Of a stretch of 38,737 nt of DNA, positions 17,144-23,867 are shown piece after piece. The notes under the pieces are model-generated. The model saw only the letters and a list, made by a program, of their open reading frames with translations. It ran no database searches and was not told the origin of the DNA. A program made the position numbers and the translations under genes. The stretch lies in contig NZ_WMKA01000017.1 in NCBI RefSeq assembly GCF_009711085.1, forward strand, positions 36,674 to 75,410. The letters are read 5' to 3'. The DNA is from Cellulosimicrobium composti (GTDB lineage Bacteria; Actinomycetota; Actinomycetes; Actinomycetales; Cellulomonadaceae). Numbering within the stretch: the stretch's first letter is position 1; each line of letters opens with the position of its first letter.

Positions 17144-19324
17144 GTGACGAGGCGAGAGCGCACGACGGCGGAGCCGGACACCCTCCTCCTGGAGGACCCG
17201 GCCCCGGCCGTCGTCCCCACGGGCGGCGCGGCCGCGGGCACCCCGGAGGGCCCGACGACCTCCCCGCCGCGGCGTCCGTCGCGCCTCGGGATCGTGGGGG
17301 CGTTCGTCGTGGCCGTCGTCGTCGCGGCCGTGCTCGCCGCGGTGCACCTCACGCAGGGCACCGCGGACGTCGGCGCGCTCGACCTGCTGCGCCTCGTCAC
17401 GGGCGGCGAGGGCGTCGACCAGACGGTCGCCGTCCTCGTCGCCTCGCGCGTGCCGCGGCTCCTCGCGGGGCTCCTGCTGGGCGTCGCGCTCGGCGTCGCG
17501 GGCGCCGTGCTCCAGTCCGTGGCGCGCAACCCGCTCGCGTCGCCGGACACGCTCGCGGTCAACGCGGGCGCGTACCTCTCGGTCGTCGTCGTCGCGGCGT
17601 TCGGCGTCTCCGTCCCGTTCTACCTCCAGGGCGGGATCGCGTTCGCCGGCGGGCTCGTCGCCGCCGGCCTCGTGCTCGTCCTCGCGCGCGGCGGCGCGGA
17701 CGGGCCCACGCGGCTCGTGCTCGCGGGCTCGGCCATCATGCTCGCCCTGCACTCCCTGACGACCGTCCTGCTCGTGCTGTTCGAGCAGGAGACCATCGGC
17801 CTGTTCGCGTGGGGGAGCGGCTCGATCGTCCAGTCCGGCACGCGCACGGTGACGCTCGCGACCCCGGTCGTCGTGGTCGGCGTGCTCGCCGCCCTCGTCC
17901 TCGCGCGCCGCCTCGACCTGCTCGGGCTCGGCGACGACGCCGCGACCGTGCTCGGCGTCGACGTGCGCCGCACGCGCGTGGTGGCCGTGCTCGTCGCCGT
18001 GCTGCTCGCGGCGATCGCCGTGACCGTGGCCGGACCGGTCGGGTTCGTCGGGCTCGCGGCGCCCGTCGTCGCGCGCCTCGTCGCGCGGCGCGTGCCCGGG
18101 CTCGGGCGGCACGTGCTGCTCCTGCCGTTCGCCGCCGTGACCGGCGTGGTCGTCGTCCTCGGGGCCGACGTGCTGCTGCGGCTCCTGCTCCCGGGCACGC
18201 TCTCGATCGCCGTCCCGACCGGCATCGTGACGACCGTCCTCGGCGCGACCCTCCTCGTCTGGCTCGCCCGCCGCCTGCGCGACTCCGGTCCCGCGTCCTC
18301 GCGCGGCGGCCACGGTGCGCTGAGCCGTCCGCGCTCGCGGCGTGCCGTGCTCGTGGTCGTCGTCGTGCTGTCCGCCGCGGTCGCGGCCGCCGCCGTCGCG
18401 GGGCTCCTGCTCGGCGACCGGGTCGTGCTGCTCGGCGACGTCGCGAACTGGTGGACGGGTGCCGCGGGCCGCCACCTGACGTTCGTCCTCGACCAGCGCT
18501 TCCCGCGCGTCCTCGCCGCGCTGCTCGCCGGGGCCGCGCTCGCGCTCGCGGGCACGATCGTGCAGGCCGTGTGCCGCAACCCGCTCGCGGAGCCCAGCCT
18601 GCTCGGCGTGACCTCGGGCGCCGGGCTCGGCGCCGTGACGATGATCCTCCTCGTCCCCGGGGTCGGCATCTGGCCCATGTCGGCCGCCGCGGTGGTCGGC
18701 GCGTTCGCCGTGTTCGGGCTCGTCTACGGGCTGTCGTACCGCGGCGGGCTGAGCTCGGACCGGCTCGTCCTCATCGGCATCGGCGCCCAGGCCGGGGTCA
18801 TGGCGCTCATCACGCTCCTCGTGGTCGTCGTCGCGCCCTGGGACGTCAACCTCGCGCTCACGTGGCTCTCGGGCTCCACGTACGGGCGCACGCTCGAGCA
18901 GCTCGTCCCCGTCGCCGCGGCGCTCGTCGTGCTCACGCCGCTCACGGCCGTGCTCCGCCGCGACCTCGACGTCCTGGCGCTCGACGACGACACGCCACGC
19001 GTCCTCGGCATCGCGCTCGACCGCACGCGCCTCCTCCTGCTCGGCGTCGCGGCGCTCCTCACCGCCGCTGCGGTGTGCGCGATCGGCGCGCTCGCGTTCG
19101 TGGGGCTCGTCGCGCCGCACGCCGCCCGCGCCCTCGTGGGCGCCCGGCACGCGCGCGTCGTGCCCGTTGCGATGCTGCTCGGCGCGCTCCTCGTCTCCGT
19201 GGCGGACACGCTCGGGCGGGTCGTCATCGCGCCGGGGCAGATCCCCGCGGGCCTCGGGACCGCCCTGCTCGGCGCGCCGTACTTCGTCTACCTGCTGTGG
19301 CGCAGCCGCGGCCGCGGGGCGTGA
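17144..19324 (+). CDS. Fused double FecCD-type iron-siderophore permease
   Basis: This polypeptide of about 726 residues contains two complete FecCD permease domains. The first (about 45-380) has ASRVPRLLAGLLLGVALG with VARNPLASPDTL. The second (about 395-722) has QRFPRVLAALLAGAALA with VCRNPLAEPSLLG. Both repeat the conserved G-x3-Q-x3-RNPLA pattern, and each has about ten hydrophobic helices. In most bacteria the halves are separate proteins (FepD/FepG); here, as in FhuB, one chain forms the whole channel. The halves join through an Arg/Ser-rich linker near residue 380-395. The start GTG 17144 has GAGAAGG at 17125-17131. Earlier in-frame sequence overlaps the lipoprotein gene and reads as shadow. 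Co-transcription with the lipoprotein gene 44 bases upstream is likely. Confidence 0.9.
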   Translation: MTRRERTTAEPDTLLLEDPAPAVVPTGGAAAGTPEGPTTSPPRRPSRLGIVGAFVVAVVVAAVLAAVHLTQGTADVGALDLLRLVTGGEGVDQTVAVLVASRVPRLLAGLLLGVALGVAGAVLQSVARNPLASPDTLAVNAGAYLSVVVVAAFGVSVPFYLQGGIAFAGGLVAAGLVLVLARGGADGPTRLVLAGSAIMLALHSLTTVLLVLFEQETIGLFAWGSGSIVQSGTRTVTLATPVVVVGVLAALVLARRLDLLGLGDDAATVLGVDVRRTRVVAVLVAVLLAAIAVTVAGPVGFVGLAAPVVARLVARRVPGLGRHVLLLPFAAVTGVVVVLGADVLLRLLLPGTLSIAVPTGIVTTVLGATLLVWLARRLRDSGPASSRGGHGALSRPRSRRAVLVVVVVLSAAVAAAAVAGLLLGDRVVLLGDVANWWTGAAGRHLTFVLDQRFPRVLAALLAGAALALAGTIVQAVCRNPLAEPSLLGVTSGAGLGAVTMILLVPGVGIWPMSAAAVVGAFAVFGLVYGLSYRGGLSSDRLVLIGIGAQAGVMALITLLVVVVAPWDVNLALTWLSGSTYGRTLEQLVPVAAALVVLTPLTAVLRRDLDVLALDDDTPRVLGIALDRTRLLLLGVAALLTAAAVCAIGALAFVGLVAPHAARALVGARHARVVPVAMLLGALLVSVADTLGRVVIAPGQIPAGLGTALLGAPYFVYLLWRSRGRGA

Positions 19325-19385
19325 CGCGGATCACCGGACCGGTGGCCGTCCAGGGGCCGGGACGGGTTGACCCGCCTCGGGTCGC

Positions 19386-19404
19386 GTAGGTTAGCCTCAC
19401 CTGT
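19386..19404 (+). promoter_or_regulatory. IdeR/DtxR iron box with embedded -10, upstream of the siderophore reductase gene
   Basis: GTAGGTTAGCCTCACCTGT matches 15 of 19 consensus positions and shares its core TTAGCCTCACCT with the box at 15111. TAGGTT at 19387-19392 fits a -10 box. The GTG start follows directly at 19405, the same geometry as the first box. Confidence 0.82.
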
Positions 19405-20394
19405 GTGAGCCTGACCGTCGTCGCACCCCGCACCCGCGCCCGTCGTCCCGCCCGGGCGACCGCGCCCTGGCGCTTCTTCGACGTCGAGGTCGCGCGGGTC
19501 GAGCAGATCTCGCCCAGCGTCCGCCGGTTCACCTTCACCGGACCGGAGCTCGACCTCTTCGGCGACCCGGGTCTCGACGTGCGGATCAAGTTCGTGCTCC
19601 CCGCGCCCGACGGCGGCTACGAGCACCTCGTGCGCGACGCCGACGCCTGGTACGCCGCGTGGCGCGACCAGCCGGAGGAGCGGCGCAACCCGCTGCGCAC
19701 CTACACGACCGTCGCCGTGCGCCCCGAGGCGCGCGAGGTCGACGTGGACGTCGTGCTGCACGGCGACGCCGGCCCCGCGTCGCGCTGGGCGCTCGCCGCC
19801 GAGGTCGGCACGCCGCTCGTCCTGCTCGGCCCCGACGCGTCGTTCGACGGCCCCGTCGGCGGCATCGAGTTCCGCCCGCCCACGCGCCCGCACGCGCTCC
19901 TGCTCGCGGGCGACGAGACCGCGCTGCCGGCGATCGCCGCGATCTGCGAGGACCTGCCCGCCGACGCGTGGGGCGAGGTCTACGTCGAGGTGCCGCACGT
20001 CGGCGACGCGCGCGACCTCGTGGCGCCCCCCGGCGTCCGCGTGACGTTCCTCGCGCGCGACGACGTCCCCGGCGGCCCCCGGGCCGCGCACGGCTCGCGC
20101 CTCGTCCCGGCCGTCAAGGAAGCCGCCGAGCGCATCCTCGGCGCCGGCGTCCTCGGCACCGACCCGCCCACCCAGTGCCGCACCGCGGAGGACCTCGAGG
20201 ACGTCGACGTCGACGCGTCGGTCCTCTGGGAGGTCCCGGGCCTGCTCGATGAGGAGACCGTCCTGTACGCGTGGCTCGCGGGCGAGGCGAGCGTCATCAA
20301 GACGCTGCGGCGCCACCTCGTCGCCGACCTCGGCGTCGACCGCCGGGCCGTCGCGTTCATGGGCTACTGGCGCGAGGGTCGCGCCGAGAGCTGA
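19405..20394 (+). CDS. Siderophore-interacting protein, NAD(P)H-dependent ferric-siderophore reductase
   Basis: This 329-residue protein belongs to the SIP (ViuB-like) family of cytoplasmic flavoproteins that reduce ferric siderophores and release Fe2+. The N-terminal FAD-binding barrel has [13 protein letters not shown] and the FAD motif RTYTTVAV (about residue 99), followed by [12 protein letters not shown]. The C-terminal SIP domain has [21 protein letters not shown] and ends in [17 protein letters not shown] and AFMGYWREG, the family signature. It lies just behind the transporter genes under its own iron box, so it completes uptake with intracellular iron release. GTG 19405 has no ribosome binding site and probably heads a leaderless message. 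Residues in the 245-270 region, with [19 protein letters not shown], look like a lineage-specific loop. Confidence 0.92.
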   Translation: MSLTVVAPRTRARRPARATAPWRFFDVEVARVEQISPSVRRFTFTGPELDLFGDPGLDVRIKFVLPAPDGGYEHLVRDADAWYAAWRDQPEERRNPLRTYTTVAVRPEAREVDVDVVLHGDAGPASRWALAAEVGTPLVLLGPDASFDGPVGGIEFRPPTRPHALLLAGDETALPAIAAICEDLPADAWGEVYVEVPHVGDARDLVAPPGVRVTFLARDDVPGGPRAAHGSRLVPAVKEAAERILGAGVLGTDPPTQCRTAEDLEDVDVDASVLWEVPGLLDEETVLYAWLAGEASVIKTLRRHLVADLGVDRRAVAFMGYWREGRAES

Positions 20395-20442
20395 CGCGCC
20401 CCGGGACGTCGACGCGACCCCGGCCGCGGTCCCGGCGCACGA

Positions 20443-20470
20443 GAGAGGGAGGTCTCCCGACCTCCCTCTC
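20443..20470 (+). terminator. Hairpin terminator after the siderophore reductase gene
   Basis: An 11-bp perfect inverted repeat has arms GAGAGGGAGGT (20443-20453) and ACCTCCCTCTC (20460-20470) and a six-base loop. It lies 49 bases past the stop and insulates the iron locus from the helR-like promoter. Confidence 0.75.
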
Positions 20471-20486
20471 CAACGTATAGCGCACG

Positions 20487-20509
20487 GGGGGTCTTGCGGC
20501 AAGGCCCCC
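20487..20509 (+). promoter_or_regulatory. Rifamycin-associated element (RAE)-like inverted repeat
   Basis: Arms GGGGGTCTTGC (20487-20497) and GCAAGGCCCCC (20499-20509) flank a central G, with one mismatched pair. The 19-bp core (20489-20507) closely resembles the rifamycin-associated element known upstream of rifamycin-inducible resistance genes, including helR, in actinobacteria; I recalled that motif and could not align it. It lies 74 bases before the helR-like start. Confidence 0.75.
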
Positions 20510-20524
20510 TCGGGGGCGCAGAAT
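20494..20524 (+). promoter_or_regulatory. Possible helR promoter overlapping the RAE
   Basis: TTGCGG (20494-20499), inside the RAE, and CAGAAT (20519-20524) are 19 bases apart and could be the -35 and -10 boxes. The spacing is long and the match moderate. Confidence 0.4.
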
Positions 20525-20582
20525 CACCGCTCCAGCGCGGGCCGTCCCGGCCCGCGCGTCCCGCAGGACCGGACCGGAGCTG

Positions 20583-22850
20583 ATGACGTTGCCCGACGCC
20601 CCCGTGACCGCCGACCGCACCACCACCGCCTCCACGACGACGGACTCCACGACCACCGGCTCCCCGGTGTTCGACCTCCCCGCCCGCCTCGCCGCAAAGG
20701 CCGACCTCGCGCTCGTCGCCGCCGACGAGCGACACTTCGCGGCGATCGCCGCGAGCCTCGAGCACTCCGTCGCCGACCTCGAGCAGCGCCTCGCCGCGGC
20801 GCGCCGCGCACCGGGCGGCAGCGGGACGGAGGCGCTCGAGCGCGACCAGGAGGTCCACCGGATCAGCGGGCGCCTGCGCCTCCTGCAGCGCTACGGCGTG
20901 GACCTGTGCCTGGGCCGCATGACGTTCGCCGACGGTTCGGTCGTCTACGTGGGCCGCGTGGGCCTCACCGACCCGGACGGCGAGCGGCTGCTCGTGGACT
21001 GGCGCTCGCCCGCCGCCGAGCCCTACTTCGCCGCGACGCCCGCGCAGCCGCTCGGGCTCGCGGCGCGGCGCCGGTACCGCTGGACGCGCGGGCGCGTGAC
21101 CGACTACTGGGACGAGGAGCTCGTGCCGGGCGGTGCCGGGTCGAGCGCGGCGCTCGACGACCAGTCGGCGTTCGTCGCGAGCCTCGGCGCGAGCCGGTCC
21201 CCGCGCATGCGCGACGTGCTCGGCACGATCCAGGCCGACCAGGACGCGATCGTGCGCGCCGGCTCGCGCGGTGCGCACGTCGTCGACGGCGGCCCCGGCA
21301 CGGGCAAGACGGTCGTGGCGCTGCACCGCGCGGCCTACCTCCTCTACGCCGACCCGCACGTGGGCGGCGGGCACGGGGGCGTGCTCGTCGTCGGTCCGAG
21401 CCGCCCGTACCTCGCGTACGTGGCCGACGTGCTGCCGGGACTCGGCGAGGAGGGCGTGCGGACGTGCACGCTGCGCGACCTCGTCCCCGAGGGCGCGACG
21501 GCGCGCGAGGAGACCGACCCCGACGTGGCCCGGCTCAAGGCGTCGGCGGACCTCGTGGCCGCGATCGAGCCCGCGGTGCGCTTCTCGGAGCGCACGCCGA
21601 CGGAGGGGATGGAGGTCGAGACGCCGTGGGCCGACGTCTGGCTCTCCCCGGCCGACTGGGCGGAGGCCTTCGGGTCGGTCGACCCGGGCACGCCGCACAA
21701 CGAGGCGCGCGACGACGTGTGGGGCGCGCTCGTGGAGATCCTCGTGGACAAGGCCAGCGGGGGAGCCGCGGAGGACGGCGTGGACGTCGAGGCCGACGAC
21801 GTGCGCCGCGCCCTGCGGCGCCACCGCGGGCTCGGCGCGGCGTTCGACCGCGCGTGGCCGCTCGTGGAGCCGACCGACCTCGTGGCCGACCTGTGGTCCG
21901 TGCCCGCCTACCTGCGCCTGTGCGCGCCGTCGCTCACGCCCGAGCAGGTGCGCGCGCTCCAGCGCGAGGACGCGACCGCGTGGACGACGGCGGACCTGCC
22001 GCTGCTCGACGCCGCGCGCCGGCTCCTCGGCGACCCGGAGGCGTCGCGGCGGCGGCGCCGCAACGAGGCCGCGGCGGCGGCGGAGCGCGCGCGCATGGAC
22101 GACGTCGTGGACCACCTCGTCGCGACCGACGACAGCGACCTCGGGATCATGCAGATGCTGCGCGGCCAGGACCTGCGCGACGCGCTGGTGGACGACGGCG
22201 CGCTCGTCGTCGCGACGCCGGACCGCCTCGCGGGGCCGTTCGCGCACGTCGTCGTCGACGAGGCGCAGGAGCTCACCGACGCCGAGTGGCAGATGGTGCT
22301 CGGTCGCTGCCCGTCGCGCAGCGTCACCGTCGTCGGGGACCGCGCGCAGGCGCGCCACGGGTTCGCGGAAGGGTGGCGCGAGCGGCTGGAGCGCGTCGGG
22401 TTCGAGCGGGTCGCGGAGTCCTCGCTGAGCGTCAGCTACCGCACGCCGTGCGAGATCATGGCGGCCGCCGAGCCCGTCATCCGGGCCGCGGTCCCGGACG
22501 CCAACGTGCCGACGTCCGTGCGCAGCACGGGCGTGCCCGTCGCGCACGGGGCGGTCGCGGACCTCGGCGCGGTGCTCGACGCGTGGCTCGCCGAGCACGC
22601 GGACGGCACGGCGTGCGTGATCGGGGTCGCGGAGTCCGCCGCGGCCGAGACGGTCTCCGCGACGCTCGGCGCGGACGCGTCCGGGTCGTCGCGCGTACGG
22701 GTGCTCACGCCCGAGACGGCCAAGGGCCTCGAGTTCGACCTCGTCGTGCTCGTGGAGCCGCAACGGTTCGGCGACGGCGTCGAGGGCGCCGTGGACCGCT
22801 ACGTCGCGATGACGCGCGCGACGCAGCGGCTCGTCGTCCTCGACGGCTGA
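20583..22850 (+). CDS. helR: HelD/HelR-like RNA polymerase-binding ATPase (second copy), probable rifamycin resistance factor
   Basis: This 755-residue protein is a clear paralogue of the one at 8998, with the same order: a Thr-rich N-terminal tail, a coiled-coil region (about 35-85), VGRVGLTDPDGERLLVDWRSPAAEPYF, Walker A GGPGTGKTVVALHR (about 236), VVVDEAQELTDAEWQMVLGRCPSR cut across 557-580, and C-terminal GLEFDLVVLVEP and YVAMTRATQRLVVLDG. Unlike copy one it has GIMQMLRGQDLRDALV (about 521-536) in the part expected to form the primary-channel loop, close to the rifamycin pocket. HelR proteins displace rifamycins from RNA polymerase and are RAE-controlled, and the RAE-like repeat at 20487 supports that name. 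ATG 20583 follows CCGGAG. Function is inferred from family and promoter. Confidence 0.82.
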   Translation: MTLPDAPVTADRTTTASTTTDSTTTGSPVFDLPARLAAKADLALVAADERHFAAIAASLEHSVADLEQRLAAARRAPGGSGTEALERDQEVHRISGRLRLLQRYGVDLCLGRMTFADGSVVYVGRVGLTDPDGERLLVDWRSPAAEPYFAATPAQPLGLAARRRYRWTRGRVTDYWDEELVPGGAGSSAALDDQSAFVASLGASRSPRMRDVLGTIQADQDAIVRAGSRGAHVVDGGPGTGKTVVALHRAAYLLYADPHVGGGHGGVLVVGPSRPYLAYVADVLPGLGEEGVRTCTLRDLVPEGATAREETDPDVARLKASADLVAAIEPAVRFSERTPTEGMEVETPWADVWLSPADWAEAFGSVDPGTPHNEARDDVWGALVEILVDKASGGAAEDGVDVEADDVRRALRRHRGLGAAFDRAWPLVEPTDLVADLWSVPAYLRLCAPSLTPEQVRALQREDATAWTTADLPLLDAARRLLGDPEASRRRRRNEAAAAAERARMDDVVDHLVATDDSDLGIMQMLRGQDLRDALVDDGALVVATPDRLAGPFAHVVVDEAQELTDAEWQMVLGRCPSRSVTVVGDRAQARHGFAEGWRERLERVGFERVAESSLSVSYRTPCEIMAAAEPVIRAAVPDANVPTSVRSTGVPVAHGAVADLGAVLDAWLAEHADGTACVIGVAESAAAETVSATLGADASGSSRVRVLTPETAKGLEFDLVVLVEPQRFGDGVEGAVDRYVAMTRATQRLVVLDG

Positions 22851-22872
22851 CGACCCGCATCACGGGCTGACG

Positions 22873-22914
22873 ACCGGCCCGGGGGTCGCGCGGCACCGCG
22901 GCCCCCGGGCCGGT
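22873..22914. terminator. Bidirectional hairpin between helR-like and ybaK-like genes
   Basis: A perfect 13-bp stem has arms 22873-22885 and 22902-22914 and a 16-base loop that can itself pair. It lies between two convergent stops (22850 and 22931) and can end both transcripts. Confidence 0.75.
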
Positions 22915-22930
22915 CGGTGCCGGGACCCGG

Positions 22931-23512
22931 TCAGGCGACGGGGACCGCGAGGTCCTCGACGACCTCGACGCCCGGCAGACGCCCGAGCAGGTCGCCGGGG
23001 AGCAGGAGCTTGGAGCGTCGCACGCCGCTGCCGACGAGCGCGAGGGCACCGTCGGTCACGACGCGCGCGTCGACGAGCACGCGCCACCCCGCGGGCAGCC
23101 CCACGGGCGTGATGCCGCCGTACTCCATGCCGGACTCCGCCGTCGCGCGGTCGGTCGGCAGGAAGGACGCCTTGCGCACGTCGAGCAGCTTGCGGATGCG
23201 CGTGTTGACGTCGGCGCGCGTGTGCGCGCGGACCACGGCGGCGGCGACGCGCTCGTCGCCCGCCCGCGCGCCGCCCACGACGACGCAGTTCGCCGACGCC
23301 TCGACGGGCAGGTCGAACGCGGCGTTGAGCGTCGCGGTGTCCGCGAGGTCGGGGTCGATCTCCGTCACGGCCACGAGCGCGGCGACGTCCGGGTCGGCGT
23401 CGGCCCACCGGCGCAGCGCGTCGGCGGTGACGGGGGCGACGAGGTCGAGGTGGTCGAGCGCCGGCTCCCAGACGAGCGAGCCGAGCGTGGGGAGGGTCGT
23501 GCGGTCGTCCAT
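22931..23512 (-). CDS. YbaK/EbsC-family aminoacyl-tRNA editing domain protein
   Basis: The protein has 193 residues and matches the YbaK/ProX-like fold. SANCVVVGGARAGDERVAAAVVRA (positions about 76-99) and MEYGGITPVGLPAGWRVLVD (about 131-150) are diagnostic. Such proteins hydrolyse mischarged aminoacyl-tRNAs such as Cys- or Ala-tRNAPro; others of the family are uncharacterised. The start ATG 23512 gives MDDRTTLPTLGSL. It is divergent from the mutasome operon across 355 bases that carry a palindromic repeat and a set of hairpins. Any long 5' leader of this gene would include them. Confidence 0.85.
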   Translation of the reverse strand: MDDRTTLPTLGSLVWEPALDHLDLVAPVTADALRRWADADPDVAALVAVTEIDPDLADTATLNAAFDLPVEASANCVVVGGARAGDERVAAAVVRAHTRADVNTRIRKLLDVRKASFLPTDRATAESGMEYGGITPVGLPAGWRVLVDARVVTDGALALVGSGVRRSKLLLPGDLLGRLPGVEVVEDLAVPVA

Positions 23513-23546
23513 GGCGACAGCCTGCCATCCCGTCGCGGCCCTGTGC

Positions 23547-23632
23547 GCCGAACATGCGTCTGCTCCCTGTCGAACATGCGGTCGTGGCCCGTACGGGACG
23601 CCGGACGGGCGGTATCCGCATGTTCGGCGGGG
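23547..23632. repeat. Palindromic repeat element, copy A (intergenic)
   Basis: The element is 86 bases. It has two direct copies of CGAACATGCG (23549 and 23571) and the inverted copy CCGCATGTTCGG (23616-23627). It aligns over its full length, with the same internal CCGGACGGGCG block, to copy B inside dnaE2 (29427-29511). It lies between the divergent ybaK-like and imuA' genes. Confidence 0.75.
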
Positions 23633-23648
23633 GAGAGGTTCAGGTAGA

Positions 23649-23692
23649 GGTCGAGGGTTGGGGGGCAACCTTCGAGCGGTGGTCGAGGGTTG
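23649..23692. other. Mutually exclusive hairpin pair
   Basis: GGTCGAGGGTTG occurs at 23649-23660 and 23681-23692. The segment between them, CAACCTTCGA (23666-23675), can pair with either copy with one G-U pair, so only one stem can form at a time. If transcribed this would be a switch-like structure. It is upstream of the imuA' -35 and in the possible leader of the ybaK-like gene on the other strand. Confidence 0.45.
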
Positions 23693-23735
23693 TGCCGGGC
23701 ATCTCGGACGAAGCCGACGGCCCTCACCTGCGGAG

Positions 23736-23764
23736 TTGACACCCCGCGACGGCGGACGTTCACT
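23736..23764 (+). promoter_or_regulatory. Mutasome operon promoter
   Basis: TTGACA (23736-23741) and TTCACT (23759-23764) are separated by 17 bases. The LexA box lies a few bases downstream of the -10 and would overlap the start of transcription. Confidence 0.65.
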
Positions 23765-23772
23765 GGAAGTGT

Positions 23773-23788
23773 TCGAACATCTGTTCGA
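23773..23788. promoter_or_regulatory. LexA-binding SOS box
   Basis: TCGAACATCTGTTCGA has 7-bp inverted arms and fits the actinobacterial LexA consensus CGAAC-N4-GTTCG. It is extended: the palindrome GTTCGAAC is present twice (23771-23778 and 23783-23790). It lies 80 bases before imuA' and predicts DNA-damage induction of the whole operon. Confidence 0.85.
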
Positions 23789-23867
23789 ACAGCGGTGGGT
23801 GCAGAGCGTCGCCCCCAGCAGTCGACGCGCGGCAGCGCGTCCCGTCCGAGCAGCACCGGGAGGCGAG

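Noticed and set aside
16820-19150. Very long open frame opposite the permease and similar long antisense frames opposite other genes, for example dnaE2
   Set aside because: In DNA this rich in GC, antisense frames stay open for long stretches. Their products are low-complexity Arg/Ala/Asp/Glu strings with no domain and no start context.
23547-23632. Repeat termini CGAACAT and ATGTTCG as LexA sites
   Set aside because: The half-sites match LexA arms but stand 40 or more bases apart, not in a 14-16 base palindrome. The real box is at 23773.
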